From Changpingibacter yushuensis (lineage in GTDB: Bacteria > Actinomycetota > Actinomycetes > Actinomycetales > Actinomycetaceae), in assembly GCF_014041995.1 (NCBI RefSeq), contig NZ_CP059492.1, positions 1,054,001-1,118,000 of the forward strand: a stretch of 64,000 bases of DNA. Direction: 5' to 3'. Positions 53,798 to 62,066 of the stretch are shown here, piece after piece. A model generated the notes under the pieces. It was not told the origin of the DNA and searched no databases. It worked only from the letters and a program-made list of their open reading frames with translations. The translations under genes were made by a program, and so were the position numbers. How positions within the stretch are numbered: the first letter of the stretch is position 1; the number at the start of each line of letters is the position of its first letter.

Positions 53798-54451
53798 ATG
53801 ACTGACGTGAAGGCTGAGCTGAGCCAAAAGATACCTTCGTTTGATCTGGAAAGAACACAAGTTCTTGCCAACGGCCTTCGGCTCTCGATCCTCTCTCGGT
53901 TTCTAGTTCATTCGCGGATGCGATCCAAGGACATTGCGGAAGCGTTGGGAAAACCGCCTAACCTGATTGCCTACCATCTCAAGAGACTTGAACAGAGTCA
54001 GTTCCTCAGACGCGCTGAAGTACCGGGTGCTGACGGGCGCGAGGTGTGGTGGGAGCTCGATCCCAGCGGAGTATGGATCGTCCCTGAAGATGAACCCGAA
54101 ACGAAAGCTCTCGGCTATGAAGCAATTCGTCTTCAAACTAATACTATGCAGGATATATATGCACGGTCCCGCCAATCGGGTATTGCTGACGCCCATCCTC
54201 ACGTAGTTGTGCGCTGCGGAGTGAACTTGACGTTGAAAGAGGCCGAGGAGATCACTGACATGATCTCAGCCGCAGTTACAGAGATAGTTGCGCGGCGTAC
54301 CGAAGTCACTGCAGTGCCCAAGGATGTTACCTACATGGCGAACATTGAGTGGTATGCAGCGTCAGAAGATTCCGCGGAGGGGCTCGCGGCTCGTCAGGAC
54401 CCCGAGGAACTTCGTCGCCGTGCGATTCGAGCTTTCTATAACGGCAAATAG
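53798..54451 (+). CDS. Winged-helix (ArsR/HTH_20-like) regulator
   Basis: This 217-residue regulator has an N-terminal winged helix: RTQVLANGLRLSILSRFLVH, then RMRSKDIAEALGKPPNLIAY and HLKRLEQSQFLRRAEV. The C-terminal about 120 residues have no recognised ligand domain. ATG 53798 fits the start of homology; an earlier Met at 53741 adds 19 residues. Targets unknown. Convergent with the lipoprotein gene at 54481. Confidence 0.8.
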   Translation: MTDVKAELSQKIPSFDLERTQVLANGLRLSILSRFLVHSRMRSKDIAEALGKPPNLIAYHLKRLEQSQFLRRAEVPGADGREVWWELDPSGVWIVPEDEPETKALGYEAIRLQTNTMQDIYARSRQSGIADAHPHVVVRCGVNLTLKEAEEITDMISAAVTEIVARRTEVTAVPKDVTYMANIEWYAASEDSAEGLAARQDPEELRRRAIRAFYNGK

Positions 54452-54480
54452 GGCGCTTCCGAAAGTTCGGCGGCTACAGA

Positions 54481-55116
54481 CTAGCTGGCGGGAAACTCGA
54501 TCGAAAGCTGGTACGTATCGTCGTCGAAATCAATAAAGTATGGTGACTGGGCGTCGAGCCCAATGAAGATAAGGTGCATACCTTCAAACGGTGCTTGCAC
54601 ATTGATATCGCGAATGACTTGGGTGGTAGGAAACACCGGCTCGAGGTTCATGTCCTCACCCTCCTCGGGATACCTTACGCCGGAGACGGTGATTTGTAGG
54701 ATAGCGGATCCTTGAATCTCCACGGGTAGTCCGCTGCCGTCGGCGATCGCTTCATCGACCCATTGGGCGTGCCACTCTAGATCCCCTGTTCCAGCGGCGT
54801 ATTGGATGATTGCTCGTTCGATACCGGAATCTACCGCTGCACGTGCACCAGTAGGCAGGTAGTTACCGGTGAGCTCAGGGAAGTCGTCCGACTGGCTTTC
54901 GCCGCTGGTCCATGTCTCGTCTGGTCGAGGGGTAGAAGGCGCAGTTGCCGAGCTAGGGGCGTCGGTAGTTGGGGTCTCAGATGGACTGAGCGATGTCTCG
55001 GTTGTGGTCTCTGACGTGGTCGCGTTGCCTGTTTCAGGACTCGTGGTGCTTGATGTACACGCAGCGATCGTGAAGGTAAGTATGGCTGCGGTTGCGATAG
55101 CGATTGTGCGGCGCAT
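54481..55116 (-). CDS. AMIN-like domain lipoprotein
   Basis: This 211-residue exported lipoprotein has a signal peptide ending in the lipobox IAAC (Cys20), a Thr/Ser/Pro-rich linker of about 60 residues and a beta-rich C-terminal domain. AAVDSGIERAIIQYAAGTGD, then DGSGLPVEIQGSAILQITVSG match actinobacterial AMIN-like domains of unknown role. ATG 55116 has GGAGG upstream; the longer frame start at 55296 is rejected. Confidence 0.83.
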   Translation of the reverse strand: MRRTIAIATAAILTFTIAACTSSTTSPETGNATTSETTTETSLSPSETPTTDAPSSATAPSTPRPDETWTSGESQSDDFPELTGNYLPTGARAAVDSGIERAIIQYAAGTGDLEWHAQWVDEAIADGSGLPVEIQGSAILQITVSGVRYPEEGEDMNLEPVFPTTQVIRDINVQAPFEGMHLIFIGLDAQSPYFIDFDDDTYQLSIEFPAS

Positions 55117-55376
55117 GAATGCCTCCAGAAGTGGTGATGGCGCAGCGTGTTGTGCCGGAACAGCCGCCGCGAGACTCAAACGGTAGATTTGATCGGTTGA
55201 TTTGAACGGTAGCAGGCCTGGCACAGACCGTGGATCGGGTGTACCGGGAACCGCCACCGCATATGTGGAAAGAGCCCAGCCGTTGTCACTCCTCACTTAA
55301 CCATGTGTGAGCTCTTCAATCCACAAGGAGTCTGCGCGTGTGGCGACTAGCCGGCGTTGTTGCTCGCTGGCGTGCG

Positions 55377-55444
55377 AACTACCGGTGGGCGTGAACTACC
55401 GGTGGGTGTGAACTACCGGCCGGCGATAACTACCGGCGGGCGTG
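55377..55444. repeat. 17-bp tandem repeats at the end of the trans-sulfuration gene
   Basis: AACTACCGGYGGGYGTG starts at 55377, 55394, 55411 and 55428 with a few mismatches. The gene stop (CTA at 55430-55432) lies in the last copy, so the other three lie just behind the gene. Confidence 0.93.
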
Positions 55445-56596
55445 AACAGCCTGCAGCGCCTGTTCGAGATCTTGCCACAGGTCTTCGATGTCCTCGATTC
55501 CCACGCTCACACGCAAGAGGTCTTCGGGAACTGTCGGGGCCTCGGTTGGGAAGCGGCGGCGGCGTTCAAACGATGATTCGACTCCGCCCAAGGATGTTGC
55601 CGGAAGCCAGATGTTGGTGCGTGTGCCGAGGTCATCAGCTGCCTGAGCACCACCAACAGGGCGCATCGTGAGTACGCCACCAAAGCAATTCATCAGGGCT
55701 GTGGCGCGATCATGCTGCGGATGGCTTGCAAGAGAAGGATGCGAGACTTCGGCTACCAGCGGGTGACCTTCAAGCCGGCGCGCAAGCTCCGCTGCATTCT
55801 GCCAAATCCGTTCCATCCGCAAAGAGAGCGTACGCATTCCTCTCAGCAACAGCCACGCTTCGAATGGCCCGGCGATACCACCTGAGTTAGTGCGCTCTTC
55901 TTGAAGTTCGGCTTGGAGTTCAGGGTTGTTGGTTACGGTTGCCCCCAAGACCACGTCCGAATGACCGGACAAGTACTTTGTTGCCGAATGAACGACGACG
56001 TCGGCGCCTTCTTCCAGCGGATGCTGACCAAGCGGGGTGGCAAACGTGTTGTCTACCACTACCAACGCACCAGCCTCATGTGCGGCTTTGGCGATGGTGG
56101 GGATGTCGGCGATCTCCAGCATCGGGTTGGTAGGTGACTCAATCCACACAAGTCCTGCGGGTTCGCCCGCTGTGATGGCGGCAATGACTTCCTCTGTGTT
56201 CGCGATGTCTACCTCACGCACCTGACCGCCTTCACGCTTCGCCCTGTCATGAGCCACAAGCAAGGTGGCGTGGTAGGCATGACGTGGAGTGACGATTGCC
56301 TTGCCGGGCGCACCGAGATGTATGGCGTTTGCAACCGCCGCCATGCCGGAAGAGTGCAGTAATGCGGACAAATCGGCGCCTTCGAGCGTGGCGATGAGCT
56401 TTTCTGCAGGATGCCAGGATTCGTTGGTCCACCGCGCGTACAACATGGTGCCGTCTGGTTCACCCAGGCTGTAGTACGTCGAAGAAATCGTGATGGGTGG
56501 GTTGACGGGTGAACCTTGGGTGCGGGGTGGACGTGCTGCGGTGGCCACCACAGTCGCGGGGGCAAGGTGGGTGTTGGGGGCGGTCGTATTCTCCAT
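55430..56596 (-). CDS. Cys/Met metabolism PLP enzyme (cystathionine gamma-synthase/lyase type)
   Basis: This 388-residue fold-type I PLP enzyme has the PLP Lys in SATKYLSGHSDVVLGA, YARWTNESWHPAEKLIATLE as the phosphate-binding region, and VDNTFATPL. Family members make or cleave cystathionine or act as O-acetylhomoserine or methionine lyases, so the reaction is not fixed. ATG 56596 was chosen; the upstream 19 codons reach into the divergent ddl gene. Confidence 0.88.
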   Translation of the reverse strand: MENTTAPNTHLAPATVVATAARPPRTQGSPVNPPITISSTYYSLGEPDGTMLYARWTNESWHPAEKLIATLEGADLSALLHSSGMAAVANAIHLGAPGKAIVTPRHAYHATLLVAHDRAKREGGQVREVDIANTEEVIAAITAGEPAGLVWIESPTNPMLEIADIPTIAKAAHEAGALVVVDNTFATPLGQHPLEEGADVVVHSATKYLSGHSDVVLGATVTNNPELQAELQEERTNSGGIAGPFEAWLLLRGMRTLSLRMERIWQNAAELARRLEGHPLVAEVSHPSLASHPQHDRATALMNCFGGVLTMRPVGGAQAADDLGTRTNIWLPATSLGGVESSFERRRRFPTEAPTVPEDLLRVSVGIEDIEDLWQDLEQALQAVHARR

Positions 56597-56646
56597 AACA
56601 AGTAGGCTACGACTTGATGGAATGAACCACGAGAAAGGTTCGAACT

Positions 56647-57780
56647 GTGGCATCGAAGATTCGCGTCGCGCTGATCTACGGTGGGGTCTCTGGGGAACAC
56701 TCGGTTTCCTGCCTCACCGCCGCGTCAGTAATGAAGGCAATGGACCCCGAAAAGTATGAAATCCTGCCAATTGGCATTCGTCAAGATGGAACCTGGGTTC
56801 CAGGAGTAGCGGATCCGTTGGTCTTGGAAGGGGCTGGCGCTCGCGGAACCGTTGGCACGTCTGATGATCAAGTGCTGCTTGGGATCGGCGCCGGCCATGA
56901 TGCGGTGTATTCCACCGCGATGTCGCTTCCGGAGGGAGAGACCCACGGGGATCTGCGCGAGCTCGGTGGGGTAGACGTGGCATTTCCCCTTCTCCATGGT
57001 CCCTTTGGCGAGGATGGCACAATTCAGGGCATGCTTGAAATGGCTGGGATTCCTTACGTGGGCTCGGGCGTCTTCGCTTCCGCCGCTGGTATGGACAAGC
57101 ATTTTATGAAGGTGGTTTTGGAGGCCGCTGGCTTGCCGGTGGCGCCATATGTGGTAGCAACCGCCAAGCGGTGGCGCTTGATGCGGGATGCTGTGCTGGA
57201 AGAAGTGGCAGCCAAGCTCACCTATCCAGTGTTCGTCAAGCCGTGCCGCGCTGGATCTTCCCTCGGAATCACCAAAGTGGATACCCCGGCTGGTCTGGAC
57301 GCTGCTGTGGAGTTCGCCCAGAAGACTGATCCTAAGGTTCTTATCGAACAAGGCGTGGTTGGCCGAGAAATCGAATGTGCAGTCTTGGGCGGTCACGGTG
57401 ATGCTTCTGCGCGGGCTTCCGTGTTGGGTGAGATCGCGTTGGATATGGAACCTGGTGCTTGGTATGACTATGAGACCAAGTACATTCAAACTGAGGGTTT
57501 TCACATGGTGATCCCGGCGGAAATTGATAGGGAAGTGGCTGAGCGGATGCGGGCCATGGCAGTTGACGTGTTTGATGCCTTTGAGTGTGAGGGCATGACT
57601 CGCGTGGACTTCTTCTTGACGCCTGAGAATCACATCATCGTCAACGAGCACAACACCATTCCCGGCTTCACGAATGTATCGATGTATCCCATCCTGTGGG
57701 AACACACGGGAGTGACATACTCGCATCTCATTGACGAACTCATTGGATTGGCGTTGGAACGGCCAGTCGGCCTGCGGTAA
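56647..57780 (+). CDS. ddl: D-alanine-D-alanine ligase
   Basis: This 377-residue ATP-grasp ligase forms D-Ala-D-Ala for the wall. VALIYGGVSGEHSVSCLTA is the N-terminal loop. FVKPCRAGSSLGITKV binds ATP. The omega loop ATG-like DYETKYIQTEG keeps the Lys-Tyr pair of true D-Ala ligases rather than the His of D-lactate ligases. VNEHNTIPGFT has the metal Asn. GTG start, 50 bp from the divergent gene. Confidence 0.95.
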   Translation: MASKIRVALIYGGVSGEHSVSCLTAASVMKAMDPEKYEILPIGIRQDGTWVPGVADPLVLEGAGARGTVGTSDDQVLLGIGAGHDAVYSTAMSLPEGETHGDLRELGGVDVAFPLLHGPFGEDGTIQGMLEMAGIPYVGSGVFASAAGMDKHFMKVVLEAAGLPVAPYVVATAKRWRLMRDAVLEEVAAKLTYPVFVKPCRAGSSLGITKVDTPAGLDAAVEFAQKTDPKVLIEQGVVGREIECAVLGGHGDASARASVLGEIALDMEPGAWYDYETKYIQTEGFHMVIPAEIDREVAERMRAMAVDVFDAFECEGMTRVDFFLTPENHIIVNEHNTIPGFTNVSMYPILWEHTGVTYSHLIDELIGLALERPVGLR

Positions 57781-57964
57781 GGCGAAGTCGTGGCTCCCTT
57801 TGTGTGCTGGGAGCTAGCTGCGGGTGGGATTAAAGTCCCATCAATTGTTTGGTGTACCACTCTTTGCGCGAGAGCTTCCATCAATTAATAGTTAAAGGGT
57901 AAAGTAATTCGTGTTCGCGAGGAACCCTCGCCACATAGAGTCGTAATCCCTGAAAGGATCTCAA

Positions 57965-58507
57965 GTGAAGATCGTCTACCTCGTCGGCAGCTTGGCTGAA
58001 CAGTCCATCAACCGTGGCCTTTCTGAAGCAGTGAAGAGTGTTGCCCCTGAAGGCATGGAGCTAGTTGAGGTTCCAATTGGTAGCCTGCCGCTGTACAACC
58101 GCGACCTCGATACCAACTACCCGCAGGTTGCAAAGGACCTCAAGGCAGCCATTGAAGATGCTGACGGCGTCATCCTGTTTACGCCTGAGTACAACCGCAT
58201 GTACTCCTCTGCGCTTGCTAACGCCATTGAGTGGTCATCGCGCCCATGGGGCAGCATGTCCCTCGCTGGCAAGCCTGTCGCGGCTATTGGCGCTTCGCCA
58301 TCAGGCATTGGCACGGCATCTGCTCAGCAGCACCTGCGTTCAACTCTCGCATTCTTCGGCGCAAAGGTTATGGGCCAGCCGGAGGCCTACATTGACGCGA
58401 ACAAGGCCGAACTGACATCTGACGGAACCGTCAACGAGGATGCAGCTAAGGTTCTCACCAACTGGGTGAACGCTTTTGGTAGCTTCGTTGAGGCCAACAA
58501 GGCCTGA
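57965..58507 (+). CDS. NADPH-dependent FMN reductase family protein
   Basis: This 180-residue flavodoxin-fold oxidoreductase has the phosphate loop GSLAEQSINRGLS (8-20) and the FMN motif LFTPEYNRMYSSALANAIEW typical of chromate/quinone/azo reductases. Preferred acceptor unknown. GTG start with GAAAGGA 8 bp upstream. The 184-bp gap before it holds no gene. Confidence 0.9.
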   Translation: MKIVYLVGSLAEQSINRGLSEAVKSVAPEGMELVEVPIGSLPLYNRDLDTNYPQVAKDLKAAIEDADGVILFTPEYNRMYSSALANAIEWSSRPWGSMSLAGKPVAAIGASPSGIGTASAQQHLRSTLAFFGAKVMGQPEAYIDANKAELTSDGTVNEDAAKVLTNWVNAFGSFVEANKA

Positions 58508-58565
58508 AGGCACATTCCATGTGCGGCTGTGCTTGTGGTAGAAGCTGAGGCCAGCGACATCTCAC

Positions 58566-58631
58566 ATCGTCCTCGGTCAGACTGGATGGCATGATTGAAT
58601 CATGCTCGTCAGAGAACTGACCGAGGACGAT
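58566..58631 (+). promoter_or_regulatory. Nested inverted repeats around the thiL start codon
   Basis: An outer perfect 15-bp pair ATCGTCCTCGGTCAG (58566-58580) and CTGACCGAGGACGAT (58617-58631) encloses an inner perfect 8-bp pair GCATGATT-G-AATCATGC (58589-58605). The inner 3' arm contains the thiL ATG, so mRNA folding would hide the start. Confidence 0.7.
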
Positions 58632-59624
58632 CTGCTTTCAATCATCGTCCCACACCTGCCTCAGGCCCGCGGAATCATCGTTCCTTCGGGTGATGACTGT
58701 GCTGTGATTCCAGCGCCCGACGGACGGGTGGCCGTTTCTACTGACATGCTTGTGGAGGATATCCACTTCCGGCGGACCTGGTCTACAGGTGCCGACGTCG
58801 GCTGGCGAGCAGCAATGCAGAACCTAGCAGATGCTGTTGCGATGGGCGCTCATCCCTCCTCGCTGGTTGTCTCCATGGAGCTACCTGCCGACCTCAACAT
58901 TGTGTGGGTAGATTCCTTTGCCCGGGGGTTGGCTCAAGCGTGCGCAACCATGGGTACTGGCGTTGACGGTGGCGATCTGGTGGGTGGTCAGAAGGTCACG
59001 ATCTCGGTCACTGTGCTTGGGAATCTTGAGGGCCGCAGGCCGCAACTTCGGTCGCTGGCGCGTCCTGGTGAACCACTCATCCACTGTGGCGTACTTGGTC
59101 ATGGTGCGGCTGGGATGGCGCTACTTGAACGTGGATATACGCGCGAGGCTGCGGTACTGCCTGATGCAGAGACCGTGCTCATTGACGATTTCTTGCGCCC
59201 GAAGCCGCCGCTTCTGCAGGCATTGGATGCCTGCAGAAGCGGCCGCATTGGTGCGTTCATGGATGTATCTGACGGGCTCCTTCGCGATGCGCACCGCATC
59301 GCGAAGGCTTCCGGCATGTGGATTGAGATTGAATCGGAGCGTCTTGCACAGGATCTTCAATCGCTGACCGGTGTGGCGCGGCGGCTGGGCATGTCGGACC
59401 CCTGGGAGTGGGCACTCAACGCGGTGTTGACTGGTGGGGAAGACCACGGCTTTCTTGGCACGTTGCATGTTCCTGCCGAGCGGGCGTGGGGGCCTGGTAG
59501 GCCAACACTTCCGAGCGGATTCCGCAGGATTGGAACCGTGAAGGAAGGTCATCAAGGAGGCCGCGTGACGGTGGATGGAAAGGATGTTCGCGGGCTGGGC
59601 GGATGGGACCACTTCAAGTCATAG
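58602..59624 (+). CDS. thiL: Thiamine-monophosphate kinase
   Basis: This 340-residue kinase of the PurM fold makes thiamine diphosphate. GDDCAVI near residue 30 and STDMLVEDIHF (metal/ATP Asp), then GWRAAMQNLADAVAMGAHP and VGGDLV-like DGGDLVGG motifs are conserved; MDVSDGLLRD follows in the C-terminal half. The first codons are part of a strong inverted repeat. A smaller inverted repeat (CTGCAGGCATTGGATGCCTGCAG) lies at 59214-59236 inside the gene. Confidence 0.94.
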   Translation: MLVRELTEDDLLSIIVPHLPQARGIIVPSGDDCAVIPAPDGRVAVSTDMLVEDIHFRRTWSTGADVGWRAAMQNLADAVAMGAHPSSLVVSMELPADLNIVWVDSFARGLAQACATMGTGVDGGDLVGGQKVTISVTVLGNLEGRRPQLRSLARPGEPLIHCGVLGHGAAGMALLERGYTREAAVLPDAETVLIDDFLRPKPPLLQALDACRSGRIGAFMDVSDGLLRDAHRIAKASGMWIEIESERLAQDLQSLTGVARRLGMSDPWEWALNAVLTGGEDHGFLGTLHVPAERAWGPGRPTLPSGFRRIGTVKEGHQGGRVTVDGKDVRGLGGWDHFKS

Positions 59625-59713
59625 AGGAGTGGATACAGACTCAGCCAAGACGCGCTGACCAAGCTTCGGTGAGCAATAACAACGGCCCCGAAGCGAGTGC
59701 CCGGGGCCGATAG

Positions 59714-59804
59714 CGGAGAAGGTAGGATTCGAACCTACGTGGGATTTCTCCCTCTCATAACGCAAGCGTTAAGAGCGCAATAAGCCAGACTATGCGACCT
59801 CTCC
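59714..59804 (-). tRNA. tRNA-like gene with abnormal anticodon arm
   Basis: On the minus strand the 7-bp acceptor GGAGAGG/CTTCTCC (one G-U pair), discriminator G, D-arm TCGCATAGTCTGGCTTATTGCG and T-arm GTAGGTTCGAATCCTAC are convincing, and acceptor and discriminator look like tRNA-Ser. The centre does not fold as expected. A loop CTCTTAA (would read CUU) has only 3 paired bases, next to an extra palindrome TAACGC-TT-GCGTTA and a variable-arm-like GGGAGAAATCCC. CCA is not encoded. It may be a divergent or disrupted tRNA. Confidence 0.5.
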
Positions 59805-59887
59805 AAGTTCAGTGCAGAACGTTGATGCTAGTCTACGCCAACTGAGATGAAAAACGTGACGTACCATGCCTCAGGTTTGGTAGTTCT

Positions 59888-61189
59888 TCATATTTGTCTA
59901 GGAAAAACTAAGCCAATTGCGGCGGTTTTTCTAGCAAGCAGATGGCGAATGGGAACATCAAATGTACCCACGTATTCCTCCACGTTTCCTCGAAACTGAC
60001 GCTTGAAGTCAAGCACGCCAGCATCTGTGGCGTGCTGTGAGAAGTCACCAGTTATCCCGAAGAAGTTGTATCGATCCACCCCTCGTGTGGTTGCGCGCAT
60101 CAGCATCTCACGATGAATTGCATACACTCCGCCGAAGCTCTGGTATTCGCGATACGCTCCCGAGATCAAGTACACGAACTCGTAAGGAGTCGTGACGAAA
60201 TAGGAAGCTGCCAGCGGAACCACATCGCCGTGCGCAGCGCTGATCCGTTCAGCGTCTGCACGATGCCTGCAGTAGGTCTCACGCTCCGCGGCCAACTCTG
60301 ACTGGCGGAGGTGTTGCTTCTTTGAGAGAGTCTTGCCAGCGGAGGTCTTCTCATGCTCGAGTTGTGCGAGTGCTGTGAGTTCGATATCGATTTGGTTGAT
60401 CTTGTCACTCATGCCAGCTGAGTATTCCGCACAGTGGAGGAAGGCGGCGGGAATCATGACAACGTCGGGACCACAGTGATTGAGGAGATCCTTATAGTAT
60501 CCAAAGGTACTCTTGTGAAGCTCCGGCATAGCGGTCCGTTCGGCTGTAGATGCCATAACGTCTTCAAGCACGGCGAACTGGGAGGCGTCCAAGAACTGTA
60601 CCTCGATGCCTCTTTCGGGCTCGCTCGAAATCCGGGTGCGTGCTGCTTGCTTACAAGAGGCTGCCACTTGGTCGAAGCTCATGCCACCAATGTCCTTCAC
60701 GTACACCCAGCGAACTTGAATATCGCCACCGTCGAAGAACTCTCTGTCCACCTGAATGCCACCCACCCTTTTGACTACTTCTTCAAGCCGCGCCGCATTG
60801 CGAGCGTCACCTAGACGCTTGGTATCCACATAATGTGAGGCCTGCACCAGCGGGTTGAAGCGCAAGGCGATGACGCGCGGGTTTTGGCGCAGGTACTGAA
60901 CTAAGCCGCCCAAGAACTGCTCCACGAGTTCCTCGTCATCCCAATCGAGTGTTGGTCCGAATGGGATATACGCTCGCAAGAAGAGCTTTCGCCAAGGTTG
61001 AAAAACCACAAGCGCGGCTGCTACCACTCCGGCGTCGTCCACTAAGCCAACATAGATTGCGTGGTGGCCTTCATCGGCACGGGTGTGGGCGTAGCTGGGA
61101 AGCTGCGTGTAGAACGCATCTTTGCGGCTCCGAATGTACTCTGAATACTCTTTTTCGGTCAGTTCCACAAACTCGGGGGAGCGAAGCAC
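59888..61189 (-). CDS. FemABX-type peptidoglycan bridge aminoacyltransferase
   Basis: This 433-residue tRNA-dependent transferase adds amino acids to the lipid II stem peptide. Two GNAT-like halves are split by a coiled coil (IDIELTALAQLEHEKTSAGK, about 258-320), as in FemA/FemX. ASCKQAARTRISSEPERGIEV and ISGAYREYQSFGGVYAIHRE, then RYNFFGITGDFS are family blocks. GTG start. Implies an interpeptide bridge in the wall. The isolated position between a tRNA-like gene and rpmB gives no amino acid hint. Confidence 0.88.
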   Translation of the reverse strand: MLRSPEFVELTEKEYSEYIRSRKDAFYTQLPSYAHTRADEGHHAIYVGLVDDAGVVAAALVVFQPWRKLFLRAYIPFGPTLDWDDEELVEQFLGGLVQYLRQNPRVIALRFNPLVQASHYVDTKRLGDARNAARLEEVVKRVGGIQVDREFFDGGDIQVRWVYVKDIGGMSFDQVAASCKQAARTRISSEPERGIEVQFLDASQFAVLEDVMASTAERTAMPELHKSTFGYYKDLLNHCGPDVVMIPAAFLHCAEYSAGMSDKINQIDIELTALAQLEHEKTSAGKTLSKKQHLRQSELAAERETYCRHRADAERISAAHGDVVPLAASYFVTTPYEFVYLISGAYREYQSFGGVYAIHREMLMRATTRGVDRYNFFGITGDFSQHATDAGVLDFKRQFRGNVEEYVGTFDVPIRHLLARKTAAIGLVFPRQI

Positions 61190-61597
61190 TTGCTACTGTC
61201 CATTCTGCTGGGGGATCGTTGTACGCACCATAACTGGTGAGCAAGAGCGCGTTCTTCAACGCACAAAGGTAGTGTGAAACGGCCTCTATGCATATCAATG
61301 ATTACTAGTTTCCTATTTACGGCTAATCATGCTCCGAATGAGAAATGTAGTGATGATTGGCCTGCCAGCCACGGTGCACAACAATGCTCTCAGTGGCCAC
61401 GGTAGTTTTGCTGAGTGATTCCCCGGAATAGGCTGAATGAGCGCGCGTCAGTGCGCGAATCGAGCTTGATTGCGTTAGGCACCGCGATGCACACGCTAGG
61501 TCGATCAGACGCAGTCCACTCCGGTGGTGGAGAGACCTGTGGTCAGACTGTGGTTCGGTACGATGCCCGTTACAAATGGCACCGATCGTTACAAACA
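61190..61597. other. About 400-bp intergenic stretch
   Basis: No supported gene. It contains the promoter of the minus-strand FemX-like gene and AT-rich sequence near 61300. A 97-codon minus-strand frame lacks family features. Confidence 0.45.
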
Positions 61598-61630
61598 AAA
61601 TGAGGGCCGACCACATGATCGACCCTCATT
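61598..61630 (-). terminator. Terminator of rpmB
   Basis: On the minus strand AATGAGGG…CCCTCATT, with an inner TCGATCATGTGGTCGG loop, is followed by TTGTTTG. It lies 15 bp after the rpmB stop. Confidence 0.8.
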
Positions 61631-61644
61631 GATGCTTAGTACGC

Positions 61645-61836
61645 TCAGATTGCGCGCTCCACCTTTCCTGCCTTGAGGCAGGAGGTGCAAACGTTCAGAC
61701 GCTTGGGTGCGCCATTGACAAGTGCGCGCACACGCTGAATGTTTGGATTCCAGCGACGGCTGGTCCGCACGTGAGAGTGCGAGACGCTCTTGCCGAAGCT
61801 CGGGTGCTTGCCGCAGACGTCACAGACAGAGGCCAC
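61645..61836 (-). CDS. rpmB: 50S ribosomal protein L28
   Basis: This 63-residue ribosomal protein is of the zinc-containing form: [20 protein letters not shown] and [16 protein letters not shown] give two CxxC pairs. GTG 61836 has AAAGGAGAG 5 bp before it. If the organism has a second, Cys-free copy elsewhere, this one would be the zinc-replete form. Divergent from recG. Confidence 0.95.
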   Translation of the reverse strand: MASVCDVCGKHPSFGKSVSHSHVRTSRRWNPNIQRVRALVNGAPKRLNVCTSCLKAGKVERAI

Positions 61837-62066
61837 GGTTCTCTCCTTTATTCGCTGACGGGACGCCAGCGGCGTCTCCTGACTACCAACAACAAGGTTG
61901 GCAACCACACAAGTATAGACACGGAGAGGGGAAGGGACCAAGCAGAGACCCGGTGGTGTGGCGCACTTCGCCTCCTGCCCGTTGCATTCTTCCCGTAAGT
62001 ATTCTCAGGTAATCTGGCAGAGGTTGCCCAACCAAATGCGGGGCAGTTTGCGATCGGGGAGGGTCG

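Noticed and set aside
57781-57964. Riboswitch upstream of the FMN reductase gene
   Set aside because: No FMN (RFN) element features are visible in this 184-bp gap, and the family is normally not riboswitch-controlled.
59214-59236. Terminator inside thiL
   Set aside because: The palindrome CTGCAGGCATTGGATGCCTGCAG lies in conserved coding sequence and has no T tract.
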